From the NCBI RefSeq assembly GCF_029051685.1, contig NZ_JAACFT010000001.1, positions 62,001 through 126,000 on the forward strand: DNA of 64,000 nucleotides, given 5' to 3'. The translations under genes and the position numbers were made by a program. Origin of the DNA: Bradyrhizobium sp. CSA207 (GTDB taxonomy: Bacteria; Pseudomonadota; Alphaproteobacteria; Rhizobiales; Xanthobacteraceae). This document shows, piece after piece, positions 8,911 through 17,419 of this stretch (positions are counted from its first letter, which is position 1; each line of letters opens with the position of its first letter). The notes under the pieces are model-generated. The model saw only the letters and a program-made list of their open reading frames with translations, made no database searches and was not told the DNA's origin.

Positions 8911-8922
8911 GCGCTGGATCAA
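8909..8922 (+). promoter_or_regulatory. FixK2 box of the fixGHIS promoter
   Basis: TTGCGCTGGATCAA is a full match to TTG(A/C)-N6-(T/G)CAA and starts exactly 70 bp before the fixG ATG, the same distance as at fixN. Confidence 0.88.
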
Positions 8923-8978
8923 CTGACGTTCCGGCGCCGGGTCTAGGTTTAATCGCACCTCTCGAAAAGCTCCAGGCG

Positions 8979-10445
8979 ATGAACAAGACTGTGAACCCGA
9001 ACGAACTCACATCGGACGACAATTGCGCGCCGCTCTACGCCGCCCGCAAGAAAATCTATCCGCAGAGCGTCTCGGGCACCTTCCGCCGGATCAAATGGGG
9101 CCTGATGGCGTTCTGCCTCGGCATCTATTACCTCCTGCCCTTCGTGCGCTGGAACCGCGGCATCGGCGCCCCCAGCCAGGCCGTGCTGATCGACCTGCCC
9201 AACAGCCGTTTCTATTTCTTCTTCATCGAGCTGTGGCCGCAGGAGGTCTATTACTTCACCGGCCTTTTGATCGTGGCGGCGGTGGCGCTGTTCCTGATGA
9301 ACTCCGTCGGCGGCCGCATTTGGTGCGGCTATCTTTGCCCGCAGACGGTGTGGACCGACTTGTTCTACGCCGTCGAGCGCCTGATCGAAGGCGATCGGCG
9401 CGAGCGGATGAAGAAGGACGCCTCGTCCGATCCGATGAAGCTCGAGCGCATCTCCGAGATCGTGCTCAAGCATTCGATCTGGCTCCTGATCGCCTGGTGG
9501 ACCGGCGGCGCCTGGGTGCTCTATTTCAACGACGCGCCGACGCTGGTGAAGGAGCTCGTCACCTTCCAGGGGCCGATGATCGCCTATATCTGGATCGGCA
9601 TTCTCACCGCGACGACCTATGTGCTCGCCGGCTACATGCGCGAGCAGGTCTGCGTCTATATGTGCCCCTGGCCGCGGATCCAGGCCGCGCTCACCGACGA
9701 ATGGGCGCTCAACGTCACCTATCGCTATGACCGCGGCGAGAAGCGCACCTCGGTCAAGAAGGCCGCCGAGCTGCGCGCGCTCGGTGAGCACGCCGGCGAC
9801 TGCGTCGACTGCTATCAATGCGTCGCGGTCTGTCCGACCGGCATCGACATCCGCAACGGGCCGCAGCTCGAATGCATCCAGTGCGGGCTTTGCATCGACG
9901 CCTGCGACAACGTGATGACCAAGATCGGCCGGCCGACCCGCCTGATCGGCTACGACAACGACATCAACATCCACCGCCGCCAGGAAGGCAAGGCGCCGGT
10001 CTATCGCGTCGTCCGGGCTCGCACCGTCGTCTACAGCGCCATCATCGCAGCCGTCGGCGGCATCATGCTCTACACGCTGGCGACGCGCAGCCTGCTCGAC
10101 GTCAACGTGCTGCACGACCGCAACCCGGTCGCGGTCAGGCTCAGCGACGGCTCGATCCGCAACGCCTACACCGTGCGATTGCTCAACAAGAGCGGCTACG
10201 ACCGCGTCATCGCGATCGATGTCAACGGTCCGGTCAACGCCACGGTTCACGTCGTCGGCGTGGATTCGGTGACGCCGGACCGGCCGATGATCGTCATCCC
10301 GCGCGATACCACCAGCGAGCTTCGGCTGCTCGTCACCGCGCCGGCGGACGGCAATCCGGAGAAGTCGATCCCCGTCCGCTTCCACGTCACCGATATCGGC
10401 CTCGGCGAGGCCGCATCCGCCACTGACAATTTCGTCTCTCCTTGA
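8979..10445 (+). CDS. fixG: FixG/CcoG, membrane iron-sulfur protein for cbb3 assembly
   Basis: A 488-residue membrane protein with several transmembrane helices, two ferredoxin-type cysteine clusters at about residues 269-310 (CVDCYQCVAVCP and CIQCGLCIDAC) and a C-terminal Ig-like periplasmic domain. CcoG relatives reduce Cu(II) to Cu(I), supplying copper for the FixN active site. First gene of fixGHIS, with its own FixK2 box. Confidence 0.96.
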   Translation: MNKTVNPNELTSDDNCAPLYAARKKIYPQSVSGTFRRIKWGLMAFCLGIYYLLPFVRWNRGIGAPSQAVLIDLPNSRFYFFFIELWPQEVYYFTGLLIVAAVALFLMNSVGGRIWCGYLCPQTVWTDLFYAVERLIEGDRRERMKKDASSDPMKLERISEIVLKHSIWLLIAWWTGGAWVLYFNDAPTLVKELVTFQGPMIAYIWIGILTATTYVLAGYMREQVCVYMCPWPRIQAALTDEWALNVTYRYDRGEKRTSVKKAAELRALGEHAGDCVDCYQCVAVCPTGIDIRNGPQLECIQCGLCIDACDNVMTKIGRPTRLIGYDNDINIHRRQEGKAPVYRVVRARTVVYSAIIAAVGGIMLYTLATRSLLDVNVLHDRNPVAVRLSDGSIRNAYTVRLLNKSGYDRVIAIDVNGPVNATVHVVGVDSVTPDRPMIVIPRDTTSELRLLVTAPADGNPEKSIPVRFHVTDIGLGEAASATDNFVSP

Positions 10446-10464
10446 GAAAGTCCCGGAGTTCACC

Positions 10465-10956
10465 ATGGCATCCGCACCGAAGCCGCTGACCGGAACAAAG
10501 GTCTTCGTGATGCTGGTCGCCTTCTTCGGCGTCGTGATCGGCGTCAACGCAACTATGGCCAAGCTGGCGATCGCGACGCTGCCCGGCACGGATGTCGACA
10601 GTCCGTATGCTGCGGGTCTCACCTACGACCGGGAGATCTCGGCGGCGCAGGATCAGAGCGCGCGCAATTGGCAGGTCAACGCCCATATCGAGCGCCGCAG
10701 CGATGGCGGCGCCACGCTCCAGGTCGAGGCGCGCGATGCCGGCGGCCTTCCCATGAGCGGCCTGAAGTTCGGCGGCCGCCTGGAGCGGCCGACCGACAAG
10801 CGGGCCGATCTTTCGGTCGAACTCACTGAAGCCGGCATCGGCATCTATCGCGGCAATGCCGCTTCCATCGCGCCGGGCCAGTGGGACCTGGTGATCGAGG
10901 GTGAGGCCCGGGGCCAGCGCGTGTTCCTGTCGCGCAACCGCGTGATCCTGAACTGA
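10465..10956 (+). CDS. fixH: FixH/CcoH, cbb3 assembly factor
   Basis: A 163-residue protein with an N-terminal membrane anchor (about 10-32, VFVMLVAFFGVVIGVNATMAK) and a periplasmic beta-rich domain. The motif around SPYAAGLTYDREISAAQ is characteristic of FixH. It acts with FixI in early assembly of the oxidase. GGAG precedes the ATG; fixI follows after 11 bp. Confidence 0.95.
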   Translation: MASAPKPLTGTKVFVMLVAFFGVVIGVNATMAKLAIATLPGTDVDSPYAAGLTYDREISAAQDQSARNWQVNAHIERRSDGGATLQVEARDAGGLPMSGLKFGGRLERPTDKRADLSVELTEAGIGIYRGNAASIAPGQWDLVIEGEARGQRVFLSRNRVILN

Positions 10957-10967
10957 AGGAATTCGTC

Positions 10968-13154
10968 ATGTACGTCACGCGGGACTTTTCGCACTACGTC
11001 CGGACCGCGGGCGACGGCGTCCAGCACATCGATCTTGCGGTCGAAGGCGTTCACTGCGCCGGCTGCATGGCCAAGATCGAGCGCGGACTATCCGCCATTC
11101 CCGACGTCACGCTGGCGCGTGTGAATCTCACCGACCGGCGCCTCGCGCTGGAATGGAAGCAGGGCACGCTCGACCCGTCTCGTTTCATCGATCGGCTCGA
11201 GGAGCTCGGCTACAAGGCCTATCCCTACGAGACGGAGAGCGCGGAGGCGACCGAAGTCGCCGAATCGCGCTTCCTGCTGCGCTGCCTCGGCGTTGCCGCG
11301 TTCGCCACCATGAACGTGATGATGCTGTCGATCCCGGTCTGGTCAGGCAACGTCTCGGACATGCTGCCCGAGCAGCGCGACTTCTTCCACTGGCTCTCGG
11401 CGCTGATCGCGCTTCCCGCGGCGGCCTATGCCGGGCAGCCGTTCTTCCGATCCGCCTGGCGTGCGCTATCGGCGAAGACCACCAACATGGACGTCCCGAT
11501 CTCGATCGGCGTGATCTTGGCGCTCGGCATGTCCGTGGTCGAGACCTTCCATCACGCCGAGCACGCCTATTTCGACGCGGCGATCATGCTGCTGACGTTC
11601 CTGCTGGTCGGCCGCTTCCTCGACCAGAACATGCGGCGGCGGACCCGCGCAGTCGCCGGCAATCTCGCCGCGCTGAAGGCGGAGACCGCGGCGAAATTCG
11701 TCGGAGCCGATGAGATTTCACAGGTACCGGTGGCGGCGATCCATCCCGGCGACATCGTGCTGCTGCGGCCGGGCGAGCGCTGCGCGGTCGACGGCACCGT
11801 GATCGAGGGGCGCTCCGAGATCGACCAGAGCCTGATCACCGGCGAGACGCTCTATGTCGTGGCCGAGCATGGCACGCCGGTCTACGCGGGGTCGATGAAC
11901 ATTTCGGGCACGCTGCGGGTGCGGGTCTCCGCGGCCTCCGAGGCGACGCTGCTGGCGGAAATCACGCGACTGCTCGACAACGCGCTCCAGGCGCGCTCGC
12001 GCTACATGCGGCTGGCCGACCGCGCCTCGCGGCTCTATGCGCCGGTGGTGCATGCCACCGCGCTCCTCACCATCCTCGGCTGGGTCATCGCCGGCGCAAG
12101 CTGGCATGATGCGATCGTGACAGGCGTTGCCGTTTTGATCATCACCTGTCCCTGCGCGCTCGGGCTCGCAATCCCGACGGTGCAGACCGTGACCTCGGGC
12201 GCGATGTTCAAATCGGGCGTCCTGCTCAATTCGGGCGACGCCATCGAGCGGCTCGCCGAAGCCGATCATGTCATCTTCGACAAGACCGGCACGCTGACGC
12301 TGCCGGAGCTCGAAGTCACGAACGCGGCTGATATACCCGCCGACCTGTTCGAGCTCGCCGGCCGACTTGCGCTGTCGAGCCATCATCCGGTGGCTGCCGC
12401 GGTCGCGCAGGCCGCGGGCGCCCGATCGCCGATCGTAGGTGCGATCGAGGAGGCCGGGCAGGGCGTGTGGGCAACGATCGACGGCCTTGAGATTCGCCTT
12501 GGCCGTCCGTCCTTCTGCGGCGCCGAGGCGTTGATCGGCGCCGATCTTGATCCCGAAGCCTCCATCGTGGGCTTCAGCAAGGGAAACGAGAAAGTCATCC
12601 TCTCGGTGCGTCAGGGTCTGCGCCCGGATGCCCAGGCCGTGATCGCGGCACTGAAGACACGCAACATCGGCATCGAGATTCTCTCCGGCGACCGCGACCC
12701 GGCAGTGAGGGCTGCGGCCCATGCTCTCGGCATTCCCGAGTGGCGCGCCGGCGTCACGCCTGCCGACAAGATCGCGCGGATCGAGGAGTTGAAGCAGCGC
12801 GGCGCAAAAGTGCTGATGGTCGGCGACGGCATGAACGATGCGCCCTCGCTTGCGGCAGCTCACGTCTCAATGTCGCCGATCTCGGCCGCGCATCTCAGCC
12901 AGGCGACTGCCGATCTCGTCTTCCTCGGCCGGCCGCTGGCTCCGGTCGTTGCCGCGATCGACTCCTCGCGTCAGGCAATGCGCCTGATGCGGCAAAACCT
13001 CTGGCTTGCGATCGGCTATAATGTCCTGGCCGTGCCGGTCGCGATCAGCGGCGTCGTGACACCCCTGATCGCTGCGGCAGCCATGAGCGGCTCGTCGATC
13101 ATGGTCATGCTGAATTCGCTGCGGGCACGCAGTTCTTCGCGGGAGACCCTGTGA
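10968..13154 (+). CDS. fixI: FixI/CcoI, copper P-type ATPase for cbb3 oxidase
   Basis: A 728-residue P1B-ATPase: N-terminal heavy-metal domain with the CAGC site (about 27-32), transmembrane helices, TGES-like actuator (ITGET), the CPC metal channel motif (ITCPCALGLAIPT), the phosphorylation site DKTGTLT and the hinge GDGMNDAPSLAAA. Enzymes of this CopA2/CcoI class export Cu+ slowly for delivery to the oxidase active site. The stop overlaps the fixS start (TGATG), which suggests coupled translation. Confidence 0.97.
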   Translation: MYVTRDFSHYVRTAGDGVQHIDLAVEGVHCAGCMAKIERGLSAIPDVTLARVNLTDRRLALEWKQGTLDPSRFIDRLEELGYKAYPYETESAEATEVAESRFLLRCLGVAAFATMNVMMLSIPVWSGNVSDMLPEQRDFFHWLSALIALPAAAYAGQPFFRSAWRALSAKTTNMDVPISIGVILALGMSVVETFHHAEHAYFDAAIMLLTFLLVGRFLDQNMRRRTRAVAGNLAALKAETAAKFVGADEISQVPVAAIHPGDIVLLRPGERCAVDGTVIEGRSEIDQSLITGETLYVVAEHGTPVYAGSMNISGTLRVRVSAASEATLLAEITRLLDNALQARSRYMRLADRASRLYAPVVHATALLTILGWVIAGASWHDAIVTGVAVLIITCPCALGLAIPTVQTVTSGAMFKSGVLLNSGDAIERLAEADHVIFDKTGTLTLPELEVTNAADIPADLFELAGRLALSSHHPVAAAVAQAAGARSPIVGAIEEAGQGVWATIDGLEIRLGRPSFCGAEALIGADLDPEASIVGFSKGNEKVILSVRQGLRPDAQAVIAALKTRNIGIEILSGDRDPAVRAAAHALGIPEWRAGVTPADKIARIEELKQRGAKVLMVGDGMNDAPSLAAAHVSMSPISAAHLSQATADLVFLGRPLAPVVAAIDSSRQAMRLMRQNLWLAIGYNVLAVPVAISGVVTPLIAAAAMSGSSIMVMLNSLRARSSSRETL

Positions 13155-13321
13155 TGGAAATCCTGGTCATCCTGGTGCCGCTGGCGCTGATGCTCGGAGG
13201 TGCGGGCCTGGTCGCCTTCCTCTGGTCGCTCCGAAGCGGCCAGTATGACGATCTCGACGGCGCGGCGTGGCGCGCAATCGCCGACGAGGAGCCGCCGACG
13301 GAGGCGCCGATCAAGCGCTAG
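13154..13321 (+). CDS. fixS: FixS/CcoS, small cbb3 maturation protein
   Basis: A 55-residue single-pass membrane protein (hydrophobic about 2-25, with the WSLRSGQYDDLDG signature of CcoS just after the helix). CcoS is needed to place copper and heme b3 in the oxidase. It overlaps fixI by one base and its TAG overlaps, tail to tail, the stop codon of the opposing MFS gene by 4 bp. Confidence 0.94.
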   Translation: MEILVILVPLALMLGGAGLVAFLWSLRSGQYDDLDGAAWRAIADEEPPTEAPIKR

Positions 13322-14520
13322 CGCTTCAAGTCGAGCGTGAGCAGGGCTGCGGCCGCGAGGGCGAGACCTACTCCGGCGATGCAGGCATGCCAGCCGAAGG
13401 CGTCGAACAGCCGCCCGAGCACGGCGGTGCCGACCAGCCCCCCGCAGAAATAGCAGGCCAGATAGGTGCCGCTGGCAACGCCGCGATTCTCGCTCGCCAC
13501 CTGTCCGACGAACCCGGTAGCAGCGGCCTGCGCGAAAAAGGTTCCGACACCAACGAGGACCATGCCGGTGAGCACCTCGCTCAGATGAGGCGCCAGCATC
13601 AGCGGCAAGCCGATCGCCGCCACGGCGATGCCGCCCCAGATCGCCGGCCGCGTTCCAAGGCGCGATGCGATCCGGCCGGCCAGCAACGTCGTGACCACCG
13701 ACGGCAGGAAGACGAAGTAGACCAATCCGATATCCATCATGCCGAGTGACAGCGGCGGCCGAACCAGAACGAAGTTGACGAAAGTGAAGGTGCCGATGAA
13801 GGCGAACAGAATGCAGAAGCCGATACCGTAGGCCGCCCGCAACCGCGGATTGCGCCAATGCGCGATCATGGCGTCAAGCGGCGACCCAGTCGGCATCATC
13901 GTGTGCATGGGTTGCGCGCGCTTGATCGTGAAATAGACCAGCACCGCGCCCGCCAGATTGAGGGCCGCGAAGAAATAGAAATTCCACGCCAATCCAAGGC
14001 CATCGGCAACCGCGGCCGAGATCAGCCGGCCGATAAGATTGCTGGCGACGTTGCCGGTGATGTAGGCGGCAAACGCGCCGCCCGCGTCCATTGCGCTGCA
14101 TTGCTCGCCGAGATAAGCGAGCGTCAAGGCAAAGGCGGAAGCCATGCAGAGGCCCTGTGCGACGCGCAAGGCGGTAAAGACCGCAAGATTGGGCGCGGCC
14201 GCAAGCAGGGACGTGGGGATCGCGAGAAGCGCCAGGCTGAGCAGGATGCCGGTCCGGCGGTTGATCTGCGGACTGAGGAAGCCAATGACGAGGCTGGCGA
14301 TCGCCATGCCAATGGTACTGGCATTGACGGCGAAGCTCATCGCCGCCGGCGTGACGCCATAATGCCGCGTCAGCGACGGCAGGATGGCCTGGGTCGCGAA
14401 CAGGTCGACCACGGTCAGGAATGCGGTCAATCCGATCACGAGGGAGCGAAAACCCACGCCCGGCGAATGCTCACCCATCTGCGTGGCTGTCGGTTTCATC
14501 TGCGCGGACAGATCGGTCAT
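13318..14520 (-). CDS. MFS transporter, YnfM/AraJ-like drug-type exporter
   Basis: A 400-residue permease with 12 predicted membrane helices and the loop 2-3 motif (GFLSPQINRRTGILLS) of the major facilitator superfamily. The sequence resembles the YnfM branch of 12-helix efflux proteins; the substrate cannot be inferred. An AGGA lies 9 bp before the ATG. It is transcribed toward fixS, and the two stop codons overlap within GCGCTAGCGC. Confidence 0.85.
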   Translation of the reverse strand: MTDLSAQMKPTATQMGEHSPGVGFRSLVIGLTAFLTVVDLFATQAILPSLTRHYGVTPAAMSFAVNASTIGMAIASLVIGFLSPQINRRTGILLSLALLAIPTSLLAAAPNLAVFTALRVAQGLCMASAFALTLAYLGEQCSAMDAGGAFAAYITGNVASNLIGRLISAAVADGLGLAWNFYFFAALNLAGAVLVYFTIKRAQPMHTMMPTGSPLDAMIAHWRNPRLRAAYGIGFCILFAFIGTFTFVNFVLVRPPLSLGMMDIGLVYFVFLPSVVTTLLAGRIASRLGTRPAIWGGIAVAAIGLPLMLAPHLSEVLTGMVLVGVGTFFAQAAATGFVGQVASENRGVASGTYLACYFCGGLVGTAVLGRLFDAFGWHACIAGVGLALAAAALLTLDLKR

Positions 14521-14546
14521 GGCACGATTCCTGTGCAGCCGTGGTT

Positions 14547-14580
14547 GTCATTCCGGGTTCGCTGCGCGCCCCGGAATGAC
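14547..14580. repeat. GTCATTCCGGG palindrome
   Basis: Perfect 11-bp inverted arms (GTCATTCCGGG / CCCGGAATGAC) with a 12-nt loop, between the cupin stop and the MFS start. A larger relative is at 42315-42435. It could end the cupin transcript. Confidence 0.6.
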
Positions 14581-14607
14581 GGGAATGCGATGCACTACAT
14601 GCGCACG

Positions 14608-15090
14608 TCACATATTGTGGTCGTGGGGATCCTTGCGAACATCGCCGACATAGAGGATCACAGTCTCCGTGCCGAGGTTCTTCCACCAGTGCGAGGTGCC
14701 GAACACTTCGGGGCGAAGATCGCCGGCCTTGTGCACGATCGGATCGACGCAGTTGGAGGCGTATTCGACGATCTCTCCCTGCTGCACGAAGATCAGGGCG
14801 GGGCGGTCGTCGTGGCTGTGCCAGGGCACGATGCCGCCGGGCGCAATGGTCAGCTTGCGGAAGCGCAGCTCGCGGCCGTCGATATGCGCCGGCTGCTTGC
14901 CGAGGTCGATCATGCCCAGCGTGACGTCGGTAACGCCGACCGGCTTGTAGTCGACCATCTGCCGCGCGTTCGGCTTGATCTTGTCGGCCGGGCATTCGCC
15001 GGCGAACACAGGTTGCGTAGTGAGCATCAGCGCGCCGACGAGCGCAAAACCCGGCAAGATCGCCCGGGAAAGTCCGATGTTGTTGAACAT
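14608..15090 (-). CDS. Secreted cupin-domain protein
   Basis: A 160-residue protein with a signal peptide (1-30, ending QPVFA-GE) and a single cupin barrel with the metal-binding motif HSHDDRP (about 91-97) and ENxE-like strands after it (GEIVEYASN). Cupins of this size bind a metal and small ligands; the reaction is unknown. GAGGAGA lies 8 bp before the ATG at 15090, which removes a longer non-homologous extension. It follows the disulfide reductase in the same direction. A palindrome (15192-15208) sits about 110 bp upstream. Confidence 0.85.
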   Translation of the reverse strand: MFNNIGLSRAILPGFALVGALMLTTQPVFAGECPADKIKPNARQMVDYKPVGVTDVTLGMIDLGKQPAHIDGRELRFRKLTIAPGGIVPWHSHDDRPALIFVQQGEIVEYASNCVDPIVHKAGDLRPEVFGTSHWWKNLGTETVILYVGDVRKDPHDHNM

Positions 15091-15191
15091 AGGGAAGTCT
15101 CCTCTGTTGGCCGCGACCTCGAATGCGGCGGCTGCGATATCAGCTTGGTCGAGATCGCGTCTTGGTTTAAATGCCGTGTATCTCTCGAAAC

Positions 15192-15208
15192 CATAGCGAG
15201 CCGCTATG
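15192..15208. promoter_or_regulatory. CATAGCG/CGCTATG palindrome upstream of the cupin gene
   Basis: Seven-base inverted arms with a 3-nt centre, containing ATAGC-N5-GCTAT. It overlaps the end of the disulfide reductase gene and lies about 110 bp before the cupin start. The same core occurs at 17159-17173. It fits the T-N11-A form bound by LysR-type regulators. Confidence 0.45.
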
Positions 15209-16565
15209 CGTGCCCGAGCATGTGCTTGATGTCGGCGGAGAAGGTCGGATGGGCATAGACGTTGTCGCGGATCTGGCTGGCCGTGATGCCAAATTTGATC
15301 GCAAGCCCGAAGATGTTGATGAGCTCCTGGCCCGCATGGCCGAAAAAGTGCGCGCCGAGAACGCGGTCGGTGGTGCGATCGACGATCACTTTGGACCATG
15401 CGACGGTCTCGGCATAGGAGCGGGCGGAAAACCAGTCGCGCATGTCGTTGACGTGAACGTCGATGGCGGATCCGTTGTGCCGTGCCGTCGCTTCGGTCAG
15501 ACCGACGGCAGCAAGCGCCGGCACGGTGTAGACCGCCGTAGCCATGCCGGCGTAGTCGGGCGCATGTCGTGGTCCGTCGACGATGTTGCGGCCGACGATG
15601 TCGCCTTCATAGCTTGCAACCGGGGAAAGCTGTGGCGAGATCGGCACGGCATCGCCGCAGACATGAACCCGCGGATTTGAGGTCGAACGCAAGTGGCAGT
15701 CGAGCGAGATTCGTCCGTTCGTATGTTCGACCTGGCCGGCCGTAAGGTCCAGCGAGCCGGTATTGGCCACCCTGCCGGAACCGTTGACGACACGATCGGC
15801 CTCGGCCGCGTGCTCGACCCCATCTCGGGTAAAGACCACCCTGAACCGGCTGCCGGTCCGTTCGATTCTCCGCACGCCCACGCCGGCCTCGACTTTGATG
15901 CCGATGCGCTCGCTCTCCGCCTGCAACTGGGCGACGGCATCGGCGTCCATTGCCGGCAGGAGTTGTGGCAGCGCCTCGAGAACCGTCACTCCGGCGCCGG
16001 CGCGCGCGTAGATGTGCGCGAATTCCAGCGAGATTACGCCGCCGCCGATAAAGATAACCGAAGCCGGCAAGTCGCGATCGCTCAACATCGTGTCCGACGT
16101 GATCATGTGCTCGGCGCCGGCGATCGGTAGCGGCCGCGGCTTCGAACCGGTCGCGATAACGACGTGGTTGGCCTCGAGCACGCGATCGCCGATGCGAATG
16201 GTGCTGGGCGCAACGAAGGTGCCATACCCCTTGATCACTTCGACCTCGCGACGCGCCATCGCGCGGGCGAGGTTGGCGGGGATATCCCTGATCATGTTCT
16301 TCTCGCGGTCGATCAGCGCCGCCCAGTCGAGCCGCGGCTTGTCGATCGCGATATGATGAACGGCAGCAAGCTCGATGTCGTGCAGCACCTGGCCGGCGGC
16401 GACCAGAACCTTCTTGGGCGTACAGCCGCGATTCGGACAGGTGCCACCGAGATCGAGCGGCTCGATCATCGCGACCGAGAGCCCGGCCCGCCGGACGGGG
16501 CCGGTCACGCCGATCCCGGCATTGCCGCCGCCGAGGATGACGACGTCGAATGTTTGGCGCACCAT
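15204..16565 (-). CDS. FAD-dependent pyridine nucleotide-disulfide oxidoreductase
   Basis: A 453-residue flavoprotein of the glutathione reductase/lipoamide dehydrogenase fold: FAD-binding GGGNAGIG near the N-terminus, the redox-active disulfide GGTCPNRGCTPKK, NAD(P)-binding GGGVISLEFAHIYAR, a second FAD motif (RVHVCGDAV) and a C-terminal interface domain ending in HPTFSADIKHML. The HPT motif is kept, so it should be an active dithiol enzyme, but the substrate (glutathione, mercuric ion, other thiol) cannot be told. The ATG at 16565 has GAGGG 5 bp upstream; an in-frame extension to 16715 overlaps the DUF302 gene and looks spurious. It is 10 bp downstream of that gene. Confidence 0.9.
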   Translation of the reverse strand: MVRQTFDVVILGGGNAGIGVTGPVRRAGLSVAMIEPLDLGGTCPNRGCTPKKVLVAAGQVLHDIELAAVHHIAIDKPRLDWAALIDREKNMIRDIPANLARAMARREVEVIKGYGTFVAPSTIRIGDRVLEANHVVIATGSKPRPLPIAGAEHMITSDTMLSDRDLPASVIFIGGGVISLEFAHIYARAGAGVTVLEALPQLLPAMDADAVAQLQAESERIGIKVEAGVGVRRIERTGSRFRVVFTRDGVEHAAEADRVVNGSGRVANTGSLDLTAGQVEHTNGRISLDCHLRSTSNPRVHVCGDAVPISPQLSPVASYEGDIVGRNIVDGPRHAPDYAGMATAVYTVPALAAVGLTEATARHNGSAIDVHVNDMRDWFSARSYAETVAWSKVIVDRTTDRVLGAHFFGHAGQELINIFGLAIKFGITASQIRDNVYAHPTFSADIKHMLGHA

Positions 16566-16575
16566 CGGACCCTCG

Positions 16576-17070
16576 CTATTTGGCGGTGATGGTGGCCGTG
16601 ATGGACTTGACGACCATGGTCGCCATCTTGAACTGCGCCTCGCGATTCCGGATGTTGTGGCGCCTTGCGATCCAGTCGAAATCCGTCCAGACGGCCCAGA
16701 CGTCGCCATTATCATCCTGGGTCAACAACAGGCGGACCGGCCAGTCGAGCCCGGCGTTGGGGTTGGAGGTGATGAACTGCGTGCCGAGCGGCGGATTGCC
16801 GAAGACCAGCAGGGTGGAGGGGCGAAGCTTGATTCCGGCGTCGGCGGCAAGCTTGGACTGATCGACTTCGAGGAAGAATTTGATGCCCTTTGCGGCGATG
16901 TCCGCCTTGATGCGGCTGATCGCCTCCGACAAGGGGATCGCGCTTTTGACGCGGACGATGCCGTCATCGCTGTCGGCTCGTGCAACCGATGTTGCAGCCG
17001 ACAACAGCAGGAACAGCAGCAGAAGCGACGTGGCGAGGTTGGCAAGGCGCGATGCGATTTGACGGCTCAT
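16576..17070 (-). CDS. Exported DUF302 protein
   Basis: A 164-residue protein with a signal peptide (about 1-32, ending in ARA-DS) and a DUF302 domain (about 55-150; RPSTLLVFGNPPLGTQFI and LDWPVRLLLTQDDNGDVW match the family). DUF302 proteins are small alpha/beta proteins of unknown role, often near redox genes. It probably heads an operon with the disulfide reductase and perhaps the cupin gene. Two palindromes lie 90-130 bp upstream. Confidence 0.88.
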   Translation of the reverse strand: MSRQIASRLANLATSLLLLFLLLSAATSVARADSDDGIVRVKSAIPLSEAISRIKADIAAKGIKFFLEVDQSKLAADAGIKLRPSTLLVFGNPPLGTQFITSNPNAGLDWPVRLLLTQDDNGDVWAVWTDFDWIARRHNIRNREAQFKMATMVVKSITATITAK

Positions 17071-17156
17071 GGCGGTCCTCCTGTGAGTGGCAGCTTGGAT
17101 CGCGGCTAGGATGGAGGCGGCGCTCTGCAGAGTGAAATGCGAAACGACTCTGAACG

Positions 17157-17197
17157 CGATAGCCCCGCGCTATCGTGGCGCGATACGCCGCGGCTAT
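17157..17197. promoter_or_regulatory. Tandem T-N11-A palindromes between DUF302 and thioredoxin-fold genes
   Basis: ATAGC-N5-GCTAT at 17159-17173 (extended by CG on each side) is followed 24 bp later by ATACG-N5-GCTAT at 17183-17197. Both have the ATA-N9-TAT form of a LysR operator and lie in the divergent gap (about 350 bp) between the DUF302 gene and the genes to the right. Confidence 0.5.
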
Positions 17198-17287
17198 CGA
17201 ACCGATTGTGGATCGGCATTTCCGCCGGGGCGGCTTCCACTGTTTGATGGCAGGGCGGGCGGACCCGTCTATCCGGAGGAGCGTCTC

Positions 17288-17356
17288 GTGAAACTGTTCC
17301 AAGCCTCTCATGCCAGCGCCGCATTCGCGGTTGCCGCCACATCGGCCTTCTCCTAA
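17288..17356 (+). pseudogene. Orphan signal-peptide ORF, possible gene remnant
   Basis: A GTG with a strong GGAGGAG site 6 nt upstream opens a 22-codon frame (MKLFQASHASAAFAVAATSA then FS and TAA) that reads as the start of a signal peptide and stops at once. Either a truncated exported protein or a very short peptide. The next gene begins 63 bp later. Confidence 0.35.
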
Positions 17357-17419
17357 CGGCTTCCCTTGCGGGCGGCCGGACCACGCGAGTAGTATTTGAA
17401 CTGAAAGCGGGAGCGCAAA

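Noticed and set aside
8949..10622. A 557-codon open frame opposite fixG and fixH
   Set aside because: Same antisense artefact; fixG and fixH have clear motifs and ribosome sites on the plus strand.
13858..15258. A 466-codon plus-strand frame across the MFS and cupin genes
   Set aside because: It spans two real minus-strand genes and the palindrome between them, with no recognisable domain.
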